Below, piece by piece: positions 51,130 to 59,865 of a DNA stretch of 64,000 bases. Made by a program: the position numbers and the translations under genes. Under the pieces are notes generated by a model. It saw nothing but the letters and a program-made list of their open reading frames with translations. It was not told the origin of the DNA and did not search any database. Source of the stretch: Orrella sp037026685 (GTDB lineage: Bacteria; Pseudomonadota; Gammaproteobacteria; Burkholderiales; Burkholderiaceae_B); contig NZ_JBANET010000018.1 of NCBI RefSeq assembly GCF_037026685.1, positions 25,250 to 89,249 of the forward strand, given 5' to 3'. Within the stretch, counting starts at the first letter, position 1, and each line of letters opens with the position of its first letter.

Positions 51130-52449
51130 ATGACTTCTCTTGCCTTCGATCCCGGCAGTATTGCGTCGCTAAGCCAGGCCATCGGCCAGGGCACGCTCGA
51201 TCCCGTCCAGCTTCTCGAGCGCTGCCTGGCGCGCTGCGACCAGATCGAGCCACAGGTGCAGGCCTGGGTGGTGCTGGACCGGGAGCAGGCGCGGCAGCAA
51301 GCGCGGCAGGCTGCCCAGGCGCTGCGCGCCGGACAGCGCCTGGGCCCCCTGCATGGCATCCCGGTCGCCATCAAGGACGTGATCGACGTTGCCGGCCTGC
51401 CCACGCGCGCGGGCAGCCGCACGCGGGCCGGGCAGCCGGGCGCCGGGGCGGATGCGGACATCGTGGCCGCCTTGCGCGCGGCCGGGGCGGTCATCATGGG
51501 CAAGGTCCACACCACCGAGTTCGCCTACTTCGACGGGCCCCCGCCCACGCGCAATCCCTGGAACCTGGCGCATACGCCTGGCGGTTCGAGCAGCGGCCCG
51601 GCGGCGGCGGTGGCCGCCGGCATGGTTCCGGTCAGCGTCGGCACCCAGACGGCCGGCTCGGTGGTGCGTCCGGCCGCGTACTGCGGCATCGCCGCGTTCA
51701 AGCCCGGGACGCACACCGGTTCGACCTTTGGCGTGGTGCCGTTCGCGCCCGCCTTCGACACGGTCGGCTGGTTCGGTTATCGCCTGGCCGACGTGGCGGC
51801 CGTGGCGCATGCCGTGTTTGCCTGGCGCCATGCCGCGCCGCCGGCCCCTGCGCGCCTGCGCATCGGCATCGTGCAGGATCCGCTGCTGGACCGGGCGCAG
51901 GCGGACGTGCGGCGCGACCTGGAGCAGGCCGCGCAAAAGCTGCGCGAGGCCGGGCACGCGGTGCAGTTCGTGGCACCGGTGTGCGACCTGGCCGAGCTGG
52001 CCGCGCACCATCTGTGCATGCTGGAGTACGAGGTCGGCCGCGTGCATCGCGGCCTGCTGGATGCGCCGGCGGACCAGGTGACGGCCTCTTTGCGCGCGGC
52101 CATCGAACGAGGCGGCGCCATAGACACGTCCGCGTATGCCCGGGCGCGCGCCGGCATCATGGCCGCCCAGCTGCGGGTATGGCAGGCCTGGGCCGGCTAC
52201 GACGCCCTGCTGTTTCCGGCGGCGCCCGGCGCCGCGCCCGCGGGCACGGCCACGGGCGATCCCGGCTTCATCGTGCCGTTTACCGCGTTGGGCGGGCCGA
52301 TCGCCACGATTCCCACGGGCTGGGCGGACACGGGACTGCCCTTGGGCATGATGGCGATGGCGGCGCCCGGCGCCGATGCGGCGCTGCTGCAGGCCGCGCT
52401 GCGCATCGCCGGCGCCATCGAGCTGGACCGGGCCGCGGCGCCGGCCTGA
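51130..52449 (+). CDS. Amidase-signature hydrolase
   Basis: A 439-residue amidase-signature enzyme with the complete Lys-Ser-Ser triad: K82 in VAIKDVID, cis-Ser S153 in GGSSSGP and nucleophile S177 in TAGSVVRPAAYCG, with the usual 24-residue spacing between serines. The start at 51130 has no clear ribosome site; the open frame begins at 51070 without homology. It stands alone, divergent from otnK. Substrate unknown: amide, carbamate or aryl-amide. Confidence 0.88.
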   Translation: MTSLAFDPGSIASLSQAIGQGTLDPVQLLERCLARCDQIEPQVQAWVVLDREQARQQARQAAQALRAGQRLGPLHGIPVAIKDVIDVAGLPTRAGSRTRAGQPGAGADADIVAALRAAGAVIMGKVHTTEFAYFDGPPPTRNPWNLAHTPGGSSSGPAAAVAAGMVPVSVGTQTAGSVVRPAAYCGIAAFKPGTHTGSTFGVVPFAPAFDTVGWFGYRLADVAAVAHAVFAWRHAAPPAPARLRIGIVQDPLLDRAQADVRRDLEQAAQKLREAGHAVQFVAPVCDLAELAAHHLCMLEYEVGRVHRGLLDAPADQVTASLRAAIERGGAIDTSAYARARAGIMAAQLRVWQAWAGYDALLFPAAPGAAPAGTATGDPGFIVPFTALGGPIATIPTGWADTGLPLGMMAMAAPGADAALLQAALRIAGAIELDRAAAPA

Positions 52450-52620
52450 GGGGGCGGGGCAAGGGCGCTATCGCGCCGGCCCGTCCCCGGCATCCAGGGT
52501 GCGCGCCCGCTGTCCAAGCGCCTTCGGAGCCGGTGGAACCGCCAGCCCTTGCCGGTTACTCAGTTCATGCGTTCGAGCATCCACCCGTTACGCCGGCCAG
52601 GCCGGTCAAAGGAGCAAACC

Positions 52621-53163
52621 GTGAACATCCCTAACGCCATTGCCGGATCCGGCGGCATCGCCGGCATCGACCTTGCCGGCATGGACCTGCAAACCGCATT
52701 GCTGGCGGTCCAGTCCGAGCGCACCCGTTTGCTCGATACGCAACTCAAGGACCAGATAGAGGCGGTGCAGCGGCGCAACGAATCCATCGCCATGCTCAAC
52801 GAGGTCGGCACGGCGCTGAACGCCTTGCGCGCGCAGTTCGCCTCCGGCAGCCAGCCGCAAGACCGCCTGCCCGACACGGCCGAGAACCGGCAAGGGCTGG
52901 CGAACCTTGCCGAGCTGGCTGGCAAGGCCAGCCTGAACCCGCTGTTCCCGCCGGGCTCGGGCGACGTGCCCACGCGCGCCGACGTGGACAGCGCCGTTAC
53001 CCGCGTCAAGAGCCTTATCGATTCGAACGCCAACAGCCAGCAGATGGACATGCTGCGCTTGCAAAGCATGAACAACAAGCGCAACGAGGCTTTTGACGTC
53101 ATGACCAACTTCATCCAGAAAATGCAGGAAAGCCGCGCTTCCATCATCGGCAACATGCGCTGA
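52621..53163 (+). CDS. Small coiled-coil protein resembling type III secreted filament/translocator proteins (orphan)
   Basis: A 180-residue protein with a GTG start at 52621, six bases after AAAGGAG; an upstream ATG frame from 52549 lacks a site. There is no signal peptide or membrane helix. Two long amphipathic helices (residues about 25-75 and 120-178) flank a Pro/Gly-rich middle. The C-terminal helix NKRNEAFDVMTNFIQKM followed by SIIGNMR recalls the C-termini of EspA/SseB/Bsp22-type secreted proteins. That resemblance is from memory, not a search. Neighbours are unrelated metabolic genes. Confidence 0.55.
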   Translation: MNIPNAIAGSGGIAGIDLAGMDLQTALLAVQSERTRLLDTQLKDQIEAVQRRNESIAMLNEVGTALNALRAQFASGSQPQDRLPDTAENRQGLANLAELAGKASLNPLFPPGSGDVPTRADVDSAVTRVKSLIDSNANSQQMDMLRLQSMNNKRNEAFDVMTNFIQKMQESRASIIGNMR

Positions 53164-53185
53164 CCGGCTCGGACGGCTGCGCTGC

Positions 53186-53644
53186 TTATTTGCCCGCGGC
53201 GGCGCGCCGCTCCTCGAACAGCTGGCCCAGTACCTGCGAGGCGCCGATCGCCCGTGGAAACCCCGCCGGCACTGTGATCATGTAGATCACTTCCTTGAGC
53301 TCGTCCTCGGAAACGCCGATGTTCAGCGCATATTGCGCGTGCACGCGCATCATGCCGGTATGGCCCAATGCCGCCATGGCTGCGACGGCGGCCAGCTGGC
53401 GCGTGCGGTTGTCCAGCCCGGGACGGCTCCACACGTCGCCCAGCGCATAGGCCTCGGTGGCTTGCGCCAGGAAGGGAAACTCGCGCCGCATCGCCTCCAG
53501 CGTGGGCTGTTCCTGGCCGTTGTTCAGCGTGCGGATGACCTCGGCGCCGCGCTGGCTGCGCGCCTCGGTCGTGGTGGCGTGCAAGGGCGCCGAAGCGGCC
53601 AGCGCCAGGGCGGCCAGGGCCGGTTTCAGGATCGATGCCTGCAT
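53186..53644 (-). CDS. Exported carboxymuconolactone decarboxylase-like protein
   Basis: A 152-residue CMD/AhpD-fold protein (LAAVAAMAALGHTGMMRVHAQYALNIGVSEDELKEVIY, given here as MRVHAQYALNIGVSEDEL) preceded by a clear signal peptide ending at PLHA, residue 23. There is no CxxC, so not an AhpD-type peroxidase. Export of a CMD-domain protein is unusual. It precedes nothing on its strand and follows the SDR gene at 53678, possibly in one operon. Confidence 0.85.
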   Translation of the reverse strand: MQASILKPALAALALAASAPLHATTTEARSQRGAEVIRTLNNGQEQPTLEAMRREFPFLAQATEAYALGDVWSRPGLDNRTRQLAAVAAMAALGHTGMMRVHAQYALNIGVSEDELKEVIYMITVPAGFPRAIGASQVLGQLFEERRAAAGK

Positions 53645-53677
53645 GGGGGGCTCCTTTGTTCAAGCCGGGGGCGGCGG

Positions 53678-54412
53678 TTATTGGCTGGCGGTCGGGCGCA
53701 CCACGATTTCGCTGGTGTCCACGTCGGCAGGCTGGTCGATCACGTGCGCGATGGCGGCGGCAATGGCCTCGGGCTTGAGCGCGATCTGGCGATAGGCCCG
53801 CATCGCCTGCGCGGCCGTCGGATCGGTGATGGTGTCGGCCAGCTCCGATTCGACCACGCCGGGATAGACGCAGGTCACGCGCAGCTTGTCGTGTTCCTGG
53901 CGCAATCCGTCGGAGATGGCCCGCACGGCATACTTGGTGGCGCAGTACACGGCGGCGGTAGGCACCACATAGAGCCCGCCGATCGAGGAGATGTTGATGA
54001 TCTGGCCGCTGCCCTGGCGCTGCATCGTGGGCAGCACGGCGGCCACGCCGTAAAGCACGCCGCGTATGTTGACGTCGATCATGCGGTCCCACTCCTGGAC
54101 CTTGAGCGAGGCCATGGGCGAGAGCGGCATGATGCCGGCGTTGTTGACGATCACGTCGATGCGCCCGTGCGTCTGCAGCGCGAAATCGGCGAAGGCCTGC
54201 AGGTCCTCGCGGCGCGTAACGTCCAGCGTGCGGAACTCGATCCGGCCGCCTGCCGCGCGCACGCTGTCGCTCAGGGCCTGCAGGCGGTCGGCGCGGCGCG
54301 CGCCCACCACCAGGCGGTGTCCGCGCGCGGCCAGCAGCCGGGCAGCGGCCTCGCCGATACCGCTGCTGGCGCCGGTCAGCAGTATGACCTTGCTGTTTGC
54401 TTGATGATCCAT
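53678..54412 (-). CDS. Short-chain dehydrogenase/reductase (SDR)
   Basis: A 244-residue classical SDR: LLTGASSGIGEAAARLL cofactor motif, NNAGIMPL, ISSIGGL serine region and YCATK catalytic pair. It matches the group of SDRs often adjacent to AraC regulators of the YqhC type, and it is divergent from such a regulator here. Likely an NADP-dependent carbonyl reductase. Confidence 0.9.
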   Translation of the reverse strand: MDHQANSKVILLTGASSGIGEAAARLLAARGHRLVVGARRADRLQALSDSVRAAGGRIEFRTLDVTRREDLQAFADFALQTHGRIDVIVNNAGIMPLSPMASLKVQEWDRMIDVNIRGVLYGVAAVLPTMQRQGSGQIINISSIGGLYVVPTAAVYCATKYAVRAISDGLRQEHDKLRVTCVYPGVVESELADTITDPTAAQAMRAYRQIALKPEAIAAAIAHVIDQPADVDTSEIVVRPTASQ

Positions 54413-54627
54413 GGCTGTTCTCCGAGGCTGGCCGGCGCGCTGCCTTGGAGGCGGGCCGGCGTGGTCCGGGGCGCGGGCTCGGCCCCATGCCCTGCATGCT
54501 AGGGGCCGGGCGGCCCCGCGCTAAGACCATTTCTTATCCCATCATTGCCTAATCGTATTTGTCGATATGGAAACGGTGCATGTGCAGGGGTAACCTATCG
54601 CCTGTTGCTATGTTTCCTGGATTTTTT

Positions 54628-55578
54628 ATGTCCTTGACGACAGACGATTCCGCACGCCGGGCCAGGATGGTCGAACTCGTCAAGCGCCTGGCGCCTGGCG
54701 AGGGCTACACCCAGTCCCTGCTCGAGAACGTGACGCTGATGCGATCGGACCGGCCGCTGCCCCTGACGCCGGCGCTCTACGAGCCAAGCATCGTTTTTGT
54801 GATCCAGGGGCGCAAGCGCGGCTTTCACGGGGGCAAGCTGTATGTCTATGACGCGGGCCATTACCTGGCCTTGTCCGTGCCCCTGCCTTTTAATACCGAG
54901 ACCCAGGCCAGCGCGGCCGAACCCATGCTGGGGCTGGCGCTGCGCATCGATCCGGCGATGACGGCCGAGCTGGCCATGGGCATCGACGAGACGGCCGGGC
55001 GCCAGCCGGCCAAGCCCGTGACGCTGTGCGCCACCCCCATGGAAGAGAAACTGCAGGACGCGCTGCTGCGCCTGCTCCAAGCCATGTGCGTGCCCGAGGA
55101 GGCCCGGCTGCTGGGGCCGTCCATCGTGCGCGAGATCACCTACCGCGTGCTCGCCGGCGAGCAGGGCGGGGGCCTGCGCGCGGCCATGCTTGCCGGCGGC
55201 AGCTTCGGCCGCATCGCCAAGGTGCTGCGGCGCATCCATACCCAATACGCGCAGGACCTGGACGTGGCCACGCTGGCCGGCGAAGCCAATCTCAGCGTGC
55301 CGGCCTTCCATGCGCATTTCAAGGCGGTGACGGCCACTTCGCCGATCCAGTACATCAAGTCGATGCGCCTGCACCAGGCCCGCCTGATCATGATCCGCCA
55401 CGGCGCCAGCGCGGCGGTGGCCGCCGAAAAGGTCGGCTACGAAAGCCCTTCGCAGTTCAGCCGCGAGTTCAAGCGGCTGTTCGGCCGCAGCCCGCTGGAA
55501 GAGGCGCGCCATCTGAAGCAACTGCTGTCCATGGCCGGGCCAGTGCCCGCCCCGGCCATGCGTTCGCTGGCCGCCTAG
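54628..55578 (+). CDS. AraC-family regulator with AraC_N domain (YqhC-like)
   Basis: A 316-residue regulator: an N-terminal AraC_N cupin-like domain (YEPSIVFVIQGRKRGFHGG) and a C-terminal double HTH (LAGEANLSVPAFHAHFKAVTATSPIQYIK and VGYESPSQFSREFKRLFG). The start at 54628 fits the family; ATGs at 54559 and 54610 are possible. No convincing ribosome site precedes any of them. YqhC relatives sense aldehydes and control adjacent reductases, which suits the divergent SDR gene. Confidence 0.85.
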   Translation: MSLTTDDSARRARMVELVKRLAPGEGYTQSLLENVTLMRSDRPLPLTPALYEPSIVFVIQGRKRGFHGGKLYVYDAGHYLALSVPLPFNTETQASAAEPMLGLALRIDPAMTAELAMGIDETAGRQPAKPVTLCATPMEEKLQDALLRLLQAMCVPEEARLLGPSIVREITYRVLAGEQGGGLRAAMLAGGSFGRIAKVLRRIHTQYAQDLDVATLAGEANLSVPAFHAHFKAVTATSPIQYIKSMRLHQARLIMIRHGASAAVAAEKVGYESPSQFSREFKRLFGRSPLEEARHLKQLLSMAGPVPAPAMRSLAA

Positions 55579-55731
55579 CCGCCGGAAACTTGCGATGGCT
55601 CGAAGGCGCGCTGCATTCCTGCTATGCTGAAACGGCATGCCGGGGAGCGAGCCGTCGACAGAACAGCCGCACCGCCGCGCCAGACGCCGTGCCCCGCGCA
55701 GGGGGCCGGCACGACGCGAGGAGACAGCATC

Positions 55732-56727
55732 ATGAACGCCACATGGCAAGGGCCGCGCGCATGGCGCGCTATGGCCTGGGCCTTCGCCCTTTTTGCATTG
55801 GCAGGGCCCGGCGTGCACGCGGCCGACGAATGGCCGAGGCAGCCCATCTCCTATATCGTGCCTTTCGCCCCGGGCGGCGCCACCGACATCCTGGGCCGCG
55901 TCTACAGCCAGTCCATCGGCAACAGCCTGGGCGCGCCGATCGTGATCGAGAACCGGCCCGGCACGGGCGGCAGCCTGGGCTCGGCCCAGGCCGCCCGCGC
56001 CAAGCCGGACGGACACACGCTGGTGGGCGGCACGATCAGCTCGCACGCCATCAACGTCAGCATCTATCCATCCATCGGCTACGATCCGGTCCAGTCCTTC
56101 GTCCCCGTCATCCTTACCGGTACCCTGCCCAACGTGCTGGTGGTGAAGGCCGACAGCGGCATCGAGTCGGTCGAGCAGCTCATCGCCCGCGCGCGCGAGA
56201 AAAAGGACAACCTGACCTATGGCTCCTCGGGCGTGGGATCGTCCCAGCACCTGGCTGGCGAACTGTTCGAGGCCATGGTGGGCGTGGAAATGCTGCACGT
56301 GCCCTACAAGGGCAGCAGTCCTTCGCTGCAGGCGCTGGTGGCCGGCGAGATCGACCTGCTGTTCGACAACATCACCTCGGCCGTGCCCTTGATCGAGGGC
56401 GGCCAGCTGCGTGCGCTGGCGGTCACATCCAGCGAGCCCTCGGACGTGCTGCCCGACGTCCGGCCCCTGGCGCAGCAGGGGTTGGACGGCTACGAAGTGG
56501 TTTCCTGGCAGGGCGTCTTCGCGCCCGCCGGCACCCCGCGCCCCATCGTCGACAAGCTGCACAAGGCGATGCACGAGGCCTTGCAGCAGCCCGACGTGCA
56601 AAAGCGCCTGAAGGCGCTGGGGCTGACCATCTCGGGTGCCGGTCCGGACGAATTCGGGCGGTTTCAGAAGGCCGAAGTCGCCAAATGGGCGCAGGTGGTG
56701 CGCAAGGCGGACATCAAGGTCGAGTGA
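55732..56727 (+). CDS. Bug/TctC-family periplasmic solute-binding protein
   Basis: A 331-residue exported protein: signal peptide to about PGVHAADE, then PRQPISYIVPFAPGGATD, central VPYKGSSPSLQALVAG. GAGGAGA precedes the start. It is a single gene between an AraC gene and a converging enoyl-CoA hydratase gene. Confidence 0.92.
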   Translation: MNATWQGPRAWRAMAWAFALFALAGPGVHAADEWPRQPISYIVPFAPGGATDILGRVYSQSIGNSLGAPIVIENRPGTGGSLGSAQAARAKPDGHTLVGGTISSHAINVSIYPSIGYDPVQSFVPVILTGTLPNVLVVKADSGIESVEQLIARAREKKDNLTYGSSGVGSSQHLAGELFEAMVGVEMLHVPYKGSSPSLQALVAGEIDLLFDNITSAVPLIEGGQLRALAVTSSEPSDVLPDVRPLAQQGLDGYEVVSWQGVFAPAGTPRPIVDKLHKAMHEALQQPDVQKRLKALGLTISGAGPDEFGRFQKAEVAKWAQVVRKADIKVE

Positions 56728-56737
56728 GGCAGGCCGG

Positions 56738-56755
56738 GGGCGGTCCGGGCCGCCC
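56738..56755. terminator. Hairpin between converging genes
   Basis: GGGCGG (56738-56743) and CCGCCC (56750-56755) pair around TCCGGG, with an alternative outer pairing GCCGGG/CCCGGC (56733-56758). No T-run. Confidence 0.4.
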
Positions 56756-56761
56756 GGCAAC

Positions 56762-57574
56762 CTAGGCCCCGGTGAAGCGTGGCGCCCGCTTTTCCAGAAA
56801 GTGCGCCACGCCTTCCTTGAAGTCTTCGCTTTGCAGGCTGCTTACCATTTCGGCATTGGCCAAGGCGATGGCCTTGCCCAGCGTCTGGAAAGGGGCTTCC
56901 CATATCTGCCGCTTCATGACGCGCAGCGAACGCGGCGAGACCTGCGTGGCCAGTTCAAGAGCCAGGTCCCGGGCCGCGTCCGCCAGTTGGTCGGCGGTGA
57001 CGACCCGATGGACCAGGCCCATGGCCAGTGCCTGGGCCGCGTCGATCTTGCGGGAGGTCATCAGCAGGTCGGTGGCGTGCGCATGCCCCACGATGCGCGG
57101 CAGCATCCAGGCGATGCCGTGTTCGGCGATGAGACCGCGCTTGGCGAAGGCAGTGGCGAACACCGCCTGTCCCGAAGCGATGCGAAAGTCGCTGTACAGC
57201 GCCATGACCAACCCCAGTCCCGCTGCCGCCCCATTGATAGCGCAGACGATGGGCTTGCCAGCTGCCGGAAAGTACGAATAGCGCGTCTGGTAGTCGGCGC
57301 GCCGGTTCATGTCGTAGGGCCGCATCCAGCGCTCGGCGCGGATGTCCTCGGGCGGCAGCGTTTCCAGTTCCTGCATGTCCATGCCGGCGCAGAAGGCGCG
57401 GCCCGCGCCGGTCAGGACGATGACCTTGACCCGCCGGTCGGCGTCGGCGGCCTCGATGGCGCTGCGTAGTTCCGCTTCCATGATGCGGGTCAGGGCATTC
57501 ATGCGCGCGGGGCGGTTCAGGGTGATGGTCGCGACGGCGTCGGCGACCTGGTAATCGATCTGTTCGTAGGACAT
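56762..57574 (-). CDS. Enoyl-CoA hydratase/isomerase family protein
   Basis: A 270-residue crotonase with the oxyanion-hole segments LTGAGRAFCAGMDMQEL and NGAAAGLGLVMALYSDFRIAS, and AKRGLIAEHGIAWMLPRIVG near the active site, carrying a glutamate at one of the two catalytic positions. Last gene of the operon; nine bases separate it from the aldehyde dehydrogenase stop. It may hydrate the enoyl-CoA or act on a later intermediate. Confidence 0.9.
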   Translation of the reverse strand: MSYEQIDYQVADAVATITLNRPARMNALTRIMEAELRSAIEAADADRRVKVIVLTGAGRAFCAGMDMQELETLPPEDIRAERWMRPYDMNRRADYQTRYSYFPAAGKPIVCAINGAAAGLGLVMALYSDFRIASGQAVFATAFAKRGLIAEHGIAWMLPRIVGHAHATDLLMTSRKIDAAQALAMGLVHRVVTADQLADAARDLALELATQVSPRSLRVMKRQIWEAPFQTLGKAIALANAEMVSSLQSEDFKEGVAHFLEKRAPRFTGA

Positions 57575-57583
57575 GTCGTCTCC

Positions 57584-59062
57584 TCAGTCCTGGGATGCTT
57601 GCGGCCAGTAGCCGGAAGGAAGCTGGATGGCGCGCGGCTCCAGAAAGCCCTCGATGCCGTGCCGGCCGTTCTCGCGGCCCAGCCCCGAGCAGCCGAAGCC
57701 ACCGAAGGGCGCGGCCGGATTGAAGGGCGCCCCGTTCACGTCGACCTGCCCGGCCCGCAGCCGCGAAGCGACAGCCAGCGCTGCCTCCGGTGTGGCCCCC
57801 CACACGGTCGCGGCCAGTCCGTAGGGCGTGTCGTTGGCCAGGGCGATGCCCTGCTCGATGTCTTCGTAGCCGATCAGGCTCAGCACCGGACCGAACACTT
57901 CCTCGCGGGCGATGGCCATGTCGGGCGTGACTTCCAGTACCGTGGGTGGCACGAAATAGCCCTGGGCCGGCGGGCGCATCGCACTGCCCTGGTCCGCCGC
58001 GCTGCGGGATCCATCGTTGGACCCGCCGAGCGGCCTGGCGCCGGCCTTGATCGCCTCGTCGATCGTTCGCAGCACTTTCTGCTGCTGCGCGCGCGAGACC
58101 AGCGGGCCCAACCGGGTGGCCGGTTCGGCCGGATCGCCCATCCGGTAGCCGGGCAGCAGTTCGGCCAGCAACGCGCGCACCTGGGCCAGTTCGGCGTGCG
58201 GTGCAAGCAGGCGCGTGGTGGCCGAGCAGGTCTGCCCGGCGTTGAGCATGCAGCTGGCCAGCGTGGCTTTGACCGCCGCGGCCAGGTCGGCCCCGGGCAG
58301 CACCAGCGCGGCGGACTTGCCGCCCAGCTCCAGCGCCAGGCGCTTGATGCCGGCGCCGGCCACCGAGGCGATGCGCCGGCCCGCGCGGGTCGAGCCGGTG
58401 AAAGAGACCATGTCCACGCCAGGATGGCTTGTCAATGCCTCGCCCACCTGTTCGCCCGTGCCATGCACCAGGTTGAAGACCCCCGCAGGCAGGCCGGCGC
58501 GTTCGACGGCCTGGGCCAGCAGGTAGGCGCTGGCGGGCGCCAGTTCGGAAGGCTTGAGCACCACGGTGCAGCCGGCCAGCAGCGCCGGGGCCACCTTGCC
58601 GGTGATCTGGTGCAGCGGATAGTTCCAGGGGGTAATGCAGGCCACCACGCCCACCGGCAGCAGGTCGATGCGGGAATGGCCGATGCGCGAGGTCCAGGGC
58701 ACCTCGTCGGCCAGGTCGGCATACATGTCCCAGGCCGCGATGGGCGCTTGCACCTGGATGCGGGCGGCCAGCTTGCGGGGCATGCCGACCGAACGCGAGA
58801 TGCTTTCGGTCAGGGCCTGCTCCAGGCTGCGCAGTTCGGCCGCGATCTGCCGCACGGCCTCGACGCGCCGCGCCAGCGGGGTGCCGGACCAGCCGGCAAA
58901 AGCCTGGCGGGCGGCCCGCACGGCCCGGTCCACGTCCTGCGCCGAGGCCGTACGGTAGCGGCCCATGGGCGTTTCGTCATAGCTGTCCATGGCCGGTATG
59001 CTGTCGGTGCCCTGCGCCGGGGCCCAGCGTCCGTCGATGTAGAGCGTGTCGATGTCTGTCAT
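57584..59062 (-). CDS. NAD(P)-dependent aldehyde dehydrogenase
   Basis: A 492-residue enzyme with PWNYPLHQ, cofactor loop SFTGSTRAGRRIA, catalytic glutamate in LELGGKSAAL and catalytic cysteine in NAGQTCSATTR. The start overlaps the stop of the next upstream crotonase by ATGA. In the proposed hydroxycinnamate route it would oxidise the aromatic aldehyde released by a hydratase/lyase. Betaine-type or other substrates cannot be excluded. Confidence 0.9.
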   Translation of the reverse strand: MTDIDTLYIDGRWAPAQGTDSIPAMDSYDETPMGRYRTASAQDVDRAVRAARQAFAGWSGTPLARRVEAVRQIAAELRSLEQALTESISRSVGMPRKLAARIQVQAPIAAWDMYADLADEVPWTSRIGHSRIDLLPVGVVACITPWNYPLHQITGKVAPALLAGCTVVLKPSELAPASAYLLAQAVERAGLPAGVFNLVHGTGEQVGEALTSHPGVDMVSFTGSTRAGRRIASVAGAGIKRLALELGGKSAALVLPGADLAAAVKATLASCMLNAGQTCSATTRLLAPHAELAQVRALLAELLPGYRMGDPAEPATRLGPLVSRAQQQKVLRTIDEAIKAGARPLGGSNDGSRSAADQGSAMRPPAQGYFVPPTVLEVTPDMAIAREEVFGPVLSLIGYEDIEQGIALANDTPYGLAATVWGATPEAALAVASRLRAGQVDVNGAPFNPAAPFGGFGCSGLGRENGRHGIEGFLEPRAIQLPSGYWPQASQD

Positions 59063-59865
59063 GCGCGATCCGTCGAAGTAAAGGTGGATGAAGAAGCTGC
59101 GCGCCGGGCCAGGAATTCCCGCATGGCTTGTTGCGGCGCGCCGCTGGCATAGCATTCGAGCTGGTAGCGCACCCCCGCCGCGCAGGCCTGTTCGAAGCCG
59201 GCCTGGGTGACTTCGCGAAAGCGGCGCTTGGTGGCGCGCACCGCCGCCTGCGGCAGTGCGGCCAGCGCGCGGGCGCGCGCCAGGGCCTGGGACAGCACCG
59301 CTTGGGGCGCCACCAGGTCGTTGACCAGTCCCAAGGCATGCGCACGCTCGCCGGTGATCAGTTCTGCGCTCAGCGACAACTGCTGGTTCAGGGAGTGGCC
59401 GATCTGCAGCGACATGAGGTAGGAGCCCACGATGCTGGCCAGGCCCGCCTTGACTTCGGGCTGGCCCATGCGCAAGGTGGGATGGCCGACCCGCAGGTCG
59501 CACATCAGTGCGATCTGGAAGCCCGCGCCCACGGTGGTGCCGTTCAGCGCGGCCACGATGGGCAGGTCCACGTCGCGCACCGCCTGGTAAAGCGCGTGCT
59601 GGCGGTCCAGCCAGTCCTGCAGGGTGTCGGCGGTGATGGCGGCCGATTCCTGCAGGTCCTGACCGGCGCAGAAAGCCCGCTCGCCGCTGCCGGTCAGGAC
59701 GATGGCGCCCACGTCCGTACGGGCGGCCAGCGCCTGCAGCTGGCCGGTCAGCGCGCTGCGCAGGGCGCCATCGATGGCGTTGAGCGCCTGCGGCCGGTTC
59801 AGCCGCACGATGGCTATGCCGTCATCGAGGTCGAGCCGCACGGGCTGCCCGGTTTCATGTTGCAT
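59059..59865 (-). CDS. Enoyl-CoA hydratase/isomerase family protein (possible hydroxycinnamoyl-CoA hydratase-lyase)
   Basis: A 268-residue crotonase with LTGSGERAFCAGQDLQES and NGTTVGAGFQIALMCDLRVG oxyanion segments and a catalytic-position glutamate in GQPEVKAGLASIVG. It overlaps the synthetase by 11 bases and the aldehyde dehydrogenase by four. The neighbouring acyl-CoA synthetase and aldehyde dehydrogenase suggest a hydratase/aldolase step; plain hydration is the alternative. Confidence 0.88.
   Translation of the reverse strand: MQHETGQPVRLDLDDGIAIVRLNRPQALNAIDGALRSALTGQLQALAARTDVGAIVLTGSGERAFCAGQDLQESAAITADTLQDWLDRQHALYQAVRDVDLPIVAALNGTTVGAGFQIALMCDLRVGHPTLRMGQPEVKAGLASIVGSYLMSLQIGHSLNQQLSLSAELITGERAHALGLVNDLVAPQAVLSQALARARALAALPQAAVRATKRRFREVTQAGFEQACAAGVRYQLECYASGAPQQAMREFLARRAASSSTFTSTDRA

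Noticed and set aside
52621..53163. Evidence for a complete type III secretion locus
   Set aside because: Only one small protein resembles secreted components; no ATPase, needle, chaperone or secretin gene is in the window.
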